This document shows, one piece after another, positions 45,114 through 53,999 of a stretch of DNA of 64,000 nucleotides. Under the pieces are notes generated by a model that made no database searches, was not told the origin of the DNA, and saw only the letters and a list, made by a program, of their open reading frames with translations. Origin of the DNA: Siphlonurus alternatus (taxonomy: Eukaryota > Arthropoda > Insecta > Ephemeroptera > Siphlonuridae); the NCBI GenBank assembly GCA_949825025.1, contig OX463781.1, positions 6,799,370 through 6,863,369 of the forward strand. Reading direction: 5' to 3'. Positions within the stretch are counted from its first letter, which is position 1, and each line of letters starts with the position of its first letter. A program made the position numbers and the translations under genes.

Positions 45114-45330
45114 CAGAAAGAAAGTCAGATTTTTTCCATCGACGGTTTTTTACTTCAGAGATGAAGTTAACCGTTCACCATATTGGGAAGTCATGGCTCG
45201 AGACGCCGAAAGGTTCAGAAACAGAATTTCAAATGTTCACGATGTGTTACGTCCCATCTTATTACAAAACCATAGAAATATGGTTTATAATGGTGACGGT
45301 GTTTGGGGAAAAATTTTAAAAAATAAATAA
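45106..45330 (+). CDS. Small C-terminal cluster protein, unknown
   Basis: 74 residues from the ATG inside the end of the previous gene (8-bp overlap). The peptide is basic and aromatic (KKVRFFPSTVFYFRDE, SPYWEVMARDAERFRNR). No recognised domain. The stop codon region AATAAATAAA provides polyadenylation signals for the cluster. Tight overlap and codon composition like its neighbours support a real gene; the open frame extending upstream to 45058 is less likely to be used. Confidence 0.6.
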   Translation: MSDRKKVRFFPSTVFYFRDEVNRSPYWEVMARDAERFRNRISNVHDVLRPILLQNHRNMVYNGDGVWGKILKNK

Positions 45331-45405
45331 AAATTATAAAATATAAAAAATTAAAAAAAAATAATAATAAAAATAATAAAAATTATAAAAATAAAAAAAA
45401 AATTG
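45326..45405 (+). terminator. Poly(A) signal cluster ending the gene cluster
   Basis: AATAAA overlaps the last stop codon, and more AATAAA/AATAATAA copies follow in an A/T-only stretch before the GC-rich right end begins. Likely 3' end of the late transcripts. Confidence 0.5.
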
Positions 45406-45584
45406 ATTTAGTCCGTGTTCATAGGCCTCTTGGGGAACCCTACACGTTAAACAAGGGAAACGCGCCATGCACGCTACCTCTCGGGTGGTGCGGAAATGCG
45501 TGCTAATATTTTAACGCGGCCGGATGAAATGTTAAAAAAAAAGCGCGGCCTCTTTCATGCGGTCAAATAATTTATCGGGGCGTT
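45406..45584. other. GC-richer right-end spacer of the Polinton
   Basis: Non-coding sequence between the gene cluster and the right terminal repeat. It contains two partial direct repeats around TTTTAACGCGGCCGGATGAA and TTAAAAAAAAAGCGCGGCC. No frame with features. Confidence 0.55.
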
Positions 45585-45877
45585 CCGGATTAAATATTGT
45601 TTACTCAGGTAAGTCTTTATGCGTGTACGAACACGTTTGCGAGTCGCCAGGTAGTTCATCCCTCCCCTTTCCACCGGCCCACCCGCCTGCACGCCGCCCG
45701 TGTGCCCGCCTGCCCGCTCGCCCTCCGCCTGTCCGCCCGCCCCCGCGCCCCCGTGTGCCCGCCTGCCGCCGCGAGAGCAGACATGCTTGCACATCTCCCG
45801 TAGAAAATTTTTCACAGCTCTCTGGACTTAGAATATTCGTAAAATCAAAAAGCGGCCCAAGAGGCAGTATTACTACT
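45585..45877 (-). repeat. Right terminal inverted repeat
   Basis: The outer 77 bp complement 33562-33638; the GC-rich middle and inner block (GTGTACGAACACG, GTCGCCAGGTAGTTCATCCC) complement 35940-36530. It ends GGCAGTATTACTACT. This uninterrupted copy shows what the left repeat looked like before it was split. Confidence 0.88.
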
Positions 45878-45883
45878 AATATA
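45878..45883. other. Right target-site duplication AATATA
   Basis: Identical to 33556-33561. Confidence 0.85.
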
Positions 45884-46783
45884 CTATATAAAACATAATT
45901 CTCTCCCTTTTTACAAAGAATGTGTTTTTTTTTATATAATATTTGAATGTGTGAAAATAACATTCATGAATTTCTATTTATTTTTCCCTCTTTACATTTT
46001 AATTGCAAATAAGCATTGGTTGTATTTGAATTTAAATATTTCATTTCCAGCGAGAGGCAACGACAGCATGACAGACTAATGGTGGGGGAGAAAAGTGATG
46101 GACAGCTCTGGATATTTCCATTAATTCCCGTGAGGAGAGGGGAAGCAAGCGATGTCGGTATTACGTGATGGATCGCGCTGCCCCTGTCTAATCACTACAC
46201 GCAAACCCGTATTACACCTATTTTTTTTTACTCTCTCGCCATAACGCCGCTCTCTCACATCACCACTAGAATACCACCACGTGGTTGCATTCAACGTTGC
46301 TGTGGGGAGCGAACATAAATTAACCTGCCATCCCACAAAACCACATCACACCACTCATTCTCCCAATCTCTCTCTCATTTTCTTCGCCCTTGGTACTTAA
46401 TAGGCATTTTTTCTCACAATTTCAGTTTTATTTTTTGTATTTAATTTACTTTTCAGTTAATATTTTTAAATGTAGCGAGTTTATTTTCTCTCTCCCCCAC
46501 TCCTAATTTTGCATGCTAATGTCACGCAGGTTCTGACAAGTTTGATAGATATACAGAATGACGGTTATTAGCAATGACGTCACAACATATGACGTGCACA
46601 CATCCGATAGCAATCAACACACAAGCATTTCCCTGCCTAGGTGCGAGCTAGCACCTCATAACATGCAAACACTCCGTATTGTTTGTGACAAATTTTAAAA
46701 TCATCAATCATTATGTTTCCATTTTTTTTATATATTTAGATTTTTTACAAACACATGGCAAAAAATGAATAGTTTGTAACAAG
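45884..46783. other. Gene-free flank with a GC-richer island
   Basis: AT-rich, then a mixed-composition island (about 46050-46360, CACCACGTGGTTGC with CACGTG), then AT-rich again with TGACGTCA near 46574. No gene supported. Confidence 0.45.
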
Positions 46784-46787
46784 TTAA

Positions 46788-48519
46788 AGGGACACAGGAC
46801 CTTAAAAATAAGTATTTTTTATTCAAACGTTACCTACTAACTGAGTAAGAATGCGTGCTGCTAAGGGGCGAGTGCCCCAGGGTAAGCGCGCCAGGGGCAG
46901 CGCCAGCCGAGGAAGATGACGTCAATTCCCTCCGCTGGCAACATGCAGCAGCTTCCTCACTGCCTCTCCCCCCTCCCCTCACGCGCTCAAGAGAGGAAGA
47001 GAGGACGGCGGGGAAATAGGGGAAATAAGAAAGCAGAAAAAGAGAGGCCTTGAAAAGTGATAATATAACAATGTTATTTATTTATACTAAACGGAAAATT
47101 TTTAATGAAGTACGTACTGTACACCAGTATAAAAAAAGAAATAAATCGAATTGTTATTTATTTAACTAATTTTAAGTTTTGTTTAAAGTTTTGTAAATAA
47201 AGTCCATAGTATTTATGGGGTGTATTTATATTTATTCTTATTAAATGTTGAGAGAGTGTAGTAGTACTTTGTGTTGTAATATTTAAAAGCAAAATTAATT
47301 TTTATAAATTAAAAATATTAAATGGTTAGAAATATTTACAAACACCATTTTAATGGTAAACGTATAAATATTATTTAATGGAAAGAACTTTATTTTAAAG
47401 TAATGGTGGTATTTGGAAATAGTGTGCCCTTTTTTTTGTTTAAACACTATAATATAATGAGTAATGAGCTACTCACCTAAAATTTACGCTGGATATCGTG
47501 CAAGTTGTCCAAACCGAGGTTTGAATCCGACGTAGATACCATCCTCACTTGGAAACGTATGTCGTATACGGTTCACTGCACATGACGGGATAACAAACCG
47601 ATATCCCTTGATTTCTTTATCCAAGTCCATGTGCGATTTGGATCCGATCCACTTTATGAAATATTTATATGCCATGTAACGCCACATATTGTTTTTTTCA
47701 GCCCCGTACTTGTTCTTCCCCTTACGAACTTTATCATAACGCATCATTCGCAAGAAATCGGTATTCAACACCCACATATATAAATTTATATTTATATAAG
47801 ATATAAGATATAAATATAAGATATATTATCTTACTTAATTGATTTCGTGTATTAGCATATTTTATTGGATGATAATTAAAAAATAATAACATATTTAGGA
47901 CGTTTGCAAGAAGAACAAACTGATTTTTTTTCTTAGGCTCCGCTATAGGTGTATTTTATTATGTTTATTTTATATTTAATGCCATGATACATTATAGATA
48001 ACATAGTGTTATGTAATTTTATAATACAACATTATATATTAATAATTTATTAATTTATATGAAATATATTTTACACCTGATAGATATGCATATAATATAT
48101 AATAACATATGATTATATACATATATAGTATATTTATGTGACGATTTAATGATTTCAGTTAGGCAAAAAAATAGTGAACCAAAATATATATTAAAGATTT
48201 TATATTATATTTATTTAATAAAATATAAATCTTCCATATTATTGAAGCTTACGTGCTTCGACATCGATCGGTCATCATCGTTTCTTCCCGCCACATACCG
48301 CTTGCCCCCTCTCCTCTCTCTCCACCAGCCCTTCTCTCCTCGCTCCTCCCAGCCTGACTCGGTGCGATGTTGCAATTTTTTTTGCCCTGCGGCTCTCTCT
48401 TTTATTTAATTAATTTAAATTTGGGGAGTGGACCAAAAGCTAAAATTTGGTCAATTTTAGCATTACCATATCTTAGAGGAACTTGTGGCGAACGTAGAGC
48501 GTTATTGTCCTGTGTCCCT
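46788..48519. mobile_element. TTAA-flanked DNA transposon (piggyBac/Kolobok type)
   Basis: The inverted ends AGGGACACAGGAC (46788-46800) and GTCCTGTGTCCCT (48507-48519) are each flanked by TTAA (46784-46787, 48520-48523), the target used by the piggyBac and Kolobok superfamilies. Both subterminal regions are purine/pyrimidine- and GC-rich (about 46850-47050, 48260-48390); the middle is AT-rich and holds a P2X7-like frame on the minus strand. No transposase frame is visible in 1.73 kb, so the copy is non-autonomous. Confidence 0.82.
47484..47777 (-). CDS. P2X7 intracellular-domain-like protein fragment
   Basis: 97 residues with an ATG and a TAA. The C-terminal half (GYRFVIPSCAVNRIRHTFPS followed by EDGIYVGFKP) fits the conserved core of the cytoplasmic 'ballast' domain of P2X7 receptors (x-P-S-C-x4-IR-x2-FP-x3-G-x-Y-x-GF). 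This domain also occurs alone, without the channel, in many invertebrate and transposon-borne proteins. The N-terminal half has the WRYMAYKYFIKWI helix that normally precedes it. Only one of the family's zinc-binding Cys is evident. A donor-like sequence (TTTTAG|GTGAGT) follows the stop. It lies wholly inside the TTAA-flanked element, so it is cargo or part of the element, not a host receptor. Confidence 0.65.
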   Translation of the reverse strand: MWVLNTDFLRMMRYDKVRKGKNKYGAEKNNMWRYMAYKYFIKWIGSKSHMDLDKEIKGYRFVIPSCAVNRIRHTFPSEDGIYVGFKPRFGQLARYPA

Positions 48520-48523
48520 TTAA

Positions 48524-50699
48524 GGATATGCCTCACAATATATTAAGAATATGGCAACATAATATAATGTGAAGCTTGAGCTTCCTCCTTTTGATATGAG
48601 AAACTTAAGCTTAATATGCATGTTGGCCGTTGAAAAAATTTAAAATATAATGAAATATAATAGATATTAAAGAAAAACTTCATTTACAATTTGTGTAAAA
48701 ATTAAGCATTGAAAATACTGTCTGCCTATATAATATATAAGTTGTAAGTTATTATTATATAATGAAATTTAAAGCAATTAAACGCTATGTAGCCATCGAA
48801 CATTAAATTTGAATGTATTATCTCCATAAATTAATCCATGATTAATCGAGATCAGTTATGACAGTTATGAGGTGAATTTAGGTGCAGCATGGGGGATCAT
48901 TATTTGATAGTATAATGTTGTGGGGATATCCTGTGAGTGATTACATTGATTATGTGAGAGACATTGCAGACAGAGTATTGGGCCATAGGTGTAGAAAAAT
49001 TGCGTGCAATCAGACGAGACTGAGGGCGGTCAGTGCGCATGGTCGGTGGTTGGTTAACCTTCCGCAAACGTTACATAAATTTGTGGCTCAACACATCAGG
49101 CATCACTCACAACCAGGATTAATATACTCGTGACAAAACTCTGCAACAATCCACTGACTTTACAGCTAATAACTTTTAATACTTCACTTTAATAATTAAA
49201 TTAATATCTTTATGTATTGACCTATATATTTAGTAATATTTACTGTTCTGTTTTCATCTCACGAAAAAAAAAATACATATTATATATCCTAATTTTTTTC
49301 CTCGAATTTGACTTACTATAATAATAATTAATACATAGATTTCATTTAGCAGAACACACAAGATATAAATTCACACAGTATTTTAAAAAAAAAAATCAAG
49401 CATACCCAAAAGGTTGCAGGAAAGGGCATTGCTCAAACGAAATTTTGCAGCTTTAATTAATATAATAATTATATTGTTATACTTCATAAATAAAAAAGGG
49501 AACATTTTTTTGGTCAAGAAATCTTTTAAATGTTCCAAATACTTTATTGGAAATTCTTACTTTATGGTACTGTGATTAATATTTTATTTTTATTAATTTT
49601 ATTAACTACCCCTTATTTCTTAACGTGAAGTAAACATCATCTAAAGAAGAACGTAAACAACAATTACTACTTATGAAACACTGGAGAACAACTAACTCTA
49701 ATTTAATAATAATTAAATTGTGATGATGCTTTATAAAAGAAAAAGAAGATAAAATATTTAAGAAAAAAAATTTAATAGTTTTATATTACAGTACCTTGGG
49801 AATAATAAGCTACCGTTTCATACAGTCATACTATTTGATTAGTAAAGCCAACTTCAAGTACTTTAGAAAAAGACTTTTCATTTTTATCATACAAAATATA
49901 GTAATAATAATATGTATTACCTAGGGTATCGTTATGTATTTTTGCTTGTGACTGTACAGGGAGCTATAGGCTTGTGAAAGTCGTTTGGACTCATAACGAC
50001 CTACTATAAAGACATGGAAGTAGGAAAAAGGGTGGAGGGGGTTTTACGATTTGAGACGGGATGGGGTTGGGCAAATAAACATTGCAAGCTCATGAATCTG
50101 CCCTAGCGATAATAACTTGGTCGGTATGGCATAAAAGGCCGTTTTAATCTGCACCTGAAAAAGATTTATAACCCGTACCTCCAGCAGACATTATTACGAT
50201 GCTATAATAACTCCTATTTCATCACCTCTCTCGCACTATACTTTTTACTAGCAGTAGTTTTAGAACTTTACTGTTGTCATGAAACTACGATATTAAAATG
50301 AACATCATGGGATAATTCTGTGTATAAAATGATATATGGGAGGCAATTATGTTTAATATTTGCTTGCTTATTGAATTGAACTGACAGTTTATATATCAGA
50401 AAGATATATTATGTATATTTGCAGGTCATTTCGGGCAGGTGATTCGTTTGAAATGATAATTTCATCTCAGGCTCATATAAAACGTATTTGATCTTCTTTG
50501 TACAAATACGCACGTTAATTGGTTATTAGTAGCTGGGTGTATGGCTGAATTCGGACTATTCTCAAAAACAGATCAAGAAGAAGAAGCTAATTGATTATTT
50601 TACTATATTGATAGTAATTTTATTATTAAAAAAGATACGACAATATTAACTATACATTTTCTATAAAAATAAATAAAAATAAAAGCATTGGGCGAGATT
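48524..50699. other. AT-rich gene-free stretch
   Basis: No confident gene. An 83-codon + strand frame at 48882-49133 lies in a slightly GC-richer patch (VRDIADRVLGHRCRKIACNQ) without splice borders or family signature. It could be an old transposon remnant. Confidence 0.4.
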
Positions 50700-50845
50700 C
50701 ACGAAGCAGTTAACCAGACATTTCTAACCACGTTTAGCTTAACCACGTTTAACTATACCTGTTTTACGTGTTAAATCACCCTAGTTAAACGTGGTTAAGC
50801 TAAACGTGGTTAGAAACCTGGCTAACTGCTTCGTAAATTGTGCCC
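50700..50845. mobile_element. Fold-back MITE, TTAACCACGTTTA subfamily
   Basis: GGGCGAGATTCACGAAGCAG pairs with CTGCTTCGTAAATTGTGCCC; inside, TAACCACGTTTAGCTTAACC pairs with GGTTAAGCTAAACGTGGTTA around a short loop. ATT flanks both sides (50697-50699 and 50846-50848) as a possible 3-bp duplication, consistent with PIF/Harbinger. No coding frame. Confidence 0.8.
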
Positions 50846-51562
50846 ATTACTTGTAAATAATTTTTACTAACAGTGACCAAAATATGAAAAGAGCAAAAAA
50901 TATAAAAATATGTGAATACATCTTCACTATAGTTTGATTTTTTATTTAACCTAATTTATGTACTATCATTATCTGTATAAATAGATCAGTAAATAATTTT
51001 AATTAAAATAAATACATTTAATTATACTGCATTTTTAAGTTATAAAAATCAATAAATAGCCAAATAAAAATAGAAGATTTTTAAATGTAATTGATTTTTT
51101 TTTCTTAGATACTTTGATGTTTTCTTTTTTAAAAAAACAATGCATGTAATTTTAAAATTGTACTGTACACAATTATTAGGAATGCATATTTATGTGATTT
51201 TTAGGAACAATGTCAATCACACATACAGAATAACAAAGATAATTGTTAAACAAAGGATATTAGCGCACATATTTTGAACTTTTTCTACCTGTTTTGAGAT
51301 ATTTAAGCCATATTTAATTCTTTTTCCCCGTTATATGTTATAATATATTTGTTACATTTTCCTACAGTGAATAACTTTTGTTAAAACATCCATCACTTAT
51401 GATCTGACTTTTCACATCCTCTTAATTTAACTTGTAATAAATGCTTTGCAAAATCTTGAAGAAGTAGCAACAAATTTATAATTTTACCAATAATTTATTT
51501 TCTGTGCAGTAGTAATTTTATACTTTTGATATAAAGTATTTCTGCAGTATTTATACTTATTG

Positions 51563-51699
51563 GTGGCGATTCACAAAAGAGTTATCCAGGGTTTTATCCG
51601 CGTTTAGCTTAACCACATTTATCCAGGTGATTTAACACGTAAAACAGGTATAGTTAAAACGTGGTTCAGCTAAACGCGGATAAAAACTTGGATCGCCAA
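51563..51699. mobile_element. Fold-back MITE, second copy of the same subfamily
   Basis: GGCGATTCACAAAAGAGTTA and the core GTGATTTAACACGTAAAACA + GGTATAGTTAAAACGTGGTT correspond to 50700-50845 with the loop inverted. The right arm is shortened, ending GATCGCC, so this copy is older or truncated. Confidence 0.75.
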
Positions 51700-53088
51700 A
51701 ATAGTATAATATATTGAAATAAAAATCCATAGTAATTATATACTTTCTATTACTACTAAATTTTAGGTGTATATTGTACTGTAAAAAGTAGTTTTCGCAC
51801 TGTTTATTAAAAAATATATATATACCATGTGTATCGTTGTGAGGTCTTACCATAAATTAAAAATCTCCAAGCTTGATTTAGAGCCTCTATAACATTTTTT
51901 TATTACTAACTGTGAAAGCATTCTTTCTAAATTAAAACGACTGAAAATATAGCAGCTACAGTTCATTTAAATTCAGTAGAAAAGCCAATATTTAGCACTT
52001 TAACAGAATAAATCTTTTGTTAGAGGACATTAAAATATTCAACATAAAATTTCTATGCCTCCCAGAAAAAAAGATTTATTTTAATGACTCTACATAAACT
52101 ATATATCACAATGAAAAAGTATATATCATTATATTGTATTTTTTTTATATAATTTATGGTTATGAAAGCTCTTTGCCAAAAATTATTACTATCATTGCAT
52201 AAACATTAGGATATATCAAAGTATATTATAATAAATGTGGGTTTGTAATAATGACTATGGTGGTATAGAAATGTGTGAATATATCAATTAAGTGGAATAA
52301 ATTACTGAAAGCAATAACCATAAAGTTTCATTTAAATTGCGCATTAAGCAGTCGAGCTTTCTTCTCTCTCCCTTCTCTCATGAGAGAGAACATTGATAAC
52401 AGTTTAGTGTTAATCCTTTTAAGACGTTGCCAGATTCATAGAAGCAATGCCCATGGGAAGAAGCCACTACTGGTATGATACGTGCACAACTTACACAGTC
52501 TTTCTACAAGTAGGCTGAAGGGTTACAAAATTGTACCTCGGAGGATTTAGATTTTGTCCATTAAATTTTCTGTAAACTTTCATGAGAGTGTTTTCATCAC
52601 TGTAATAATCATGAATGTGGTATAACTTACTAATTATTCAATATTGATTATTCATTAAATTCTACGAATATTTAATTAAAATATTTCATGTTTTAAATTT
52701 TATATATACTTCACTGCTAATAAATTATAGTTCAATTGAATATTTCAATTCTCCATGTACTAATATATTATTTACTCTTTACGTATTATCGTCATACTAT
52801 TTCTCGTTATGTATTATGTGTTGCTACTATGGTAGGAAAAATATTCTACTCGTTGTTTCAATTTATAGAAATCACACGATAAAGTACAGCTTAAAACAAT
52901 GTATTTTGAAGTAATATATAATATAAATCATTTTGATTTTTGTGTATGATTTTTTTGTAATTTTTAAATATTTCGCTCAAAAAGTTATAAAAATTTACAT
53001 ATATGTCTCTAACAGGAATAAAAGTATCCAGAAAATTATCAAAAGCCTCATCTCAAGTGTAGAACTTTTAACTCCAATTTTTGATACA
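51700..53088. other. AT-rich gene-free stretch
   Basis: No supportable gene; short open frames only. Confidence 0.5.
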
Positions 53089-53092
53089 TTAA

Positions 53093-53477
53093 GGTAGAGA
53101 TAACGCCGAACAGCTGATCGACGTAATCCCCTTTGATTAACATGTAAACCTTAGCAAATTGACAAAAATTCTGAAAATTTTTTGAGAGGCAGATATTAGT
53201 GCCTAAAAGCCATAGAAAAAATTTCAAAAACATTTAACGAGCCGATTTTTTTAAATTAATTTTTTAGTTTGGCTCTCCATGGGAAAGCCATATGCTGAAA
53301 ATTAAAAAAATTAATTAAAAAAAATCGGCTCGTTAAATCGTTTTGAAATTTTTTCTATGGCTTTTAGGCACTAATATCTGCCTCTCAAAAAAATTTCAGA
53401 ATATTTGTCAATTTGCTAAGGTTTACATGTTAATCAAAGGGGATTACGTCGATCAGCTGTTCGGCGTTATCTCTACC
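53093..53477. mobile_element. Long fold-back element flanked by TTAA
   Basis: The arms of about 165 bp are almost perfectly complementary: GGTAGAGATAACGCCGAACA through TTAACATGTAAACCTTAGC to ATTTAACGAGCCGATTTTTT. TTAA lies at both edges (53089-53092, 53478-53481). The centre is about 50 bp. The high arm identity suggests recent activity; a piggyBac- or Kolobok-related MITE fits the target. It does not share the AGGGACACAGG ends of 46788-48519. Confidence 0.85.
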
Positions 53478-53639
53478 TTAAATTCAATATCATGTTCTTC
53501 TCAATTTTTAAATAATATCTAAAATTTTGGCATATAATATGGCATGTATACCATTATGCTTTTATACATCATATAATAAACAAATTACGTTCTATAATGT
53601 AATGGAAGTAAAGTTTACCTTATGCTTATGCAGTATGAT

Positions 53640-53906
53640 AAAATTTTTGATCAGATAGGCATCGTCTGTTTATCGGCCGGCCAACGTGTCGTGATTCATA
53701 ACAACGAGAGGCAGCCGTGCTCGACCTGAACCTGCCCGACCTTTTCCACGAATTTGCTACCACACTTTTGACTTTTGCTCTCTTGTCAACGTAGAACACG
53801 TGAGAGAAAAGCAGTTGCTGTCTGTCTTCAGGTATAGGAGCGGCAGCAGTGCAGTAGCGTCGCAGTTTTTAGAGTTTTTATATAATTATATTGTATTAAT
53901 TATAAA
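53640..53906 (+). promoter_or_regulatory. Putative promoter and 5' UTR of the FLYWCH-type gene
   Basis: A GC-richer block (CGGCCGGCCAACGTGTCGTG, GGAGCGGCAGCAGTGC) ends in an AT-rich leader just before the ATG at 53907. Consistent with a TATA-less promoter plus 5' UTR; no experimental-type signal can be read. Confidence 0.35.
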
Positions 53907-53999
53907 ATGCAGAAAGTGAATTTCGTTCAAGGCCAGAGAGGGCAACAAGCCGTCATCAATAACTTTACATATGTAAAGGAGAGAACACGTCGAGACGTG
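53907..53999 (+). CDS. First coding exon, FLYWCH-type zinc finger N-terminus
   Basis: An ATG followed by 31 codons ends at a consensus donor (GACGTG|GTAAGT). The peptide VNFVQGQRGQQAVINNFTYV followed by KERTRRD matches the start of a FLYWCH zinc finger (F-x3-QRG-x-x-x-x-V-x-x-x-x-Y-x-x-x-R-x-R), in which the next residues should supply YW-x-C. The rest of the finger would therefore be in the next exon, which I could not place in the following 10 kb. FLYWCH modules occur in chromatin insulator proteins and in MULE-type transposons; either source is possible. Confidence 0.5.

Larger units (their letters stand above)
33562..45877 (+). mobile_element. Polinton/Maverick (adintovirus-like) element lacking PolB
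   Basis: The 12,316-bp unit has inverted termini (AG...CT ends), a 6-bp target duplication, and ten + strand frames: zinc-finger/packaging ATPase, hydrophobic-tailed protein, repeat-bearing basic protein, integrase with chromodomain, candidate penton, pX-like protein, candidate major capsid protein, cysteine protease and two unassigned proteins. Integrase, ATPase, adenain-type protease and jelly-roll capsid genes are the defining Polinton set. The usual protein-primed family B DNA polymerase (normally above 1000 residues) is absent: no frame outside the listed genes exceeds about 120 codons on either strand. The reading frames are uninterrupted, and the terminal repeats are nearly identical over their outer 77 bp, so the insertion looks recent. 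It is either a replication-deficient deletion derivative or a variant that borrows a polymerase. Confidence 0.93.

Noticed and set aside
45555..45963. Pro/Arg-rich or Gly/Arg-rich frames on both strands
   Set aside because: They are translations of the GC-rich right terminal repeat, with no homologous open frame kept in the left repeat.
47505..47525. GGTTTGAATCC, resembling a tRNA T-arm
   Set aside because: It lies inside the P2X7-like coding frame, and no cloverleaf can be built.
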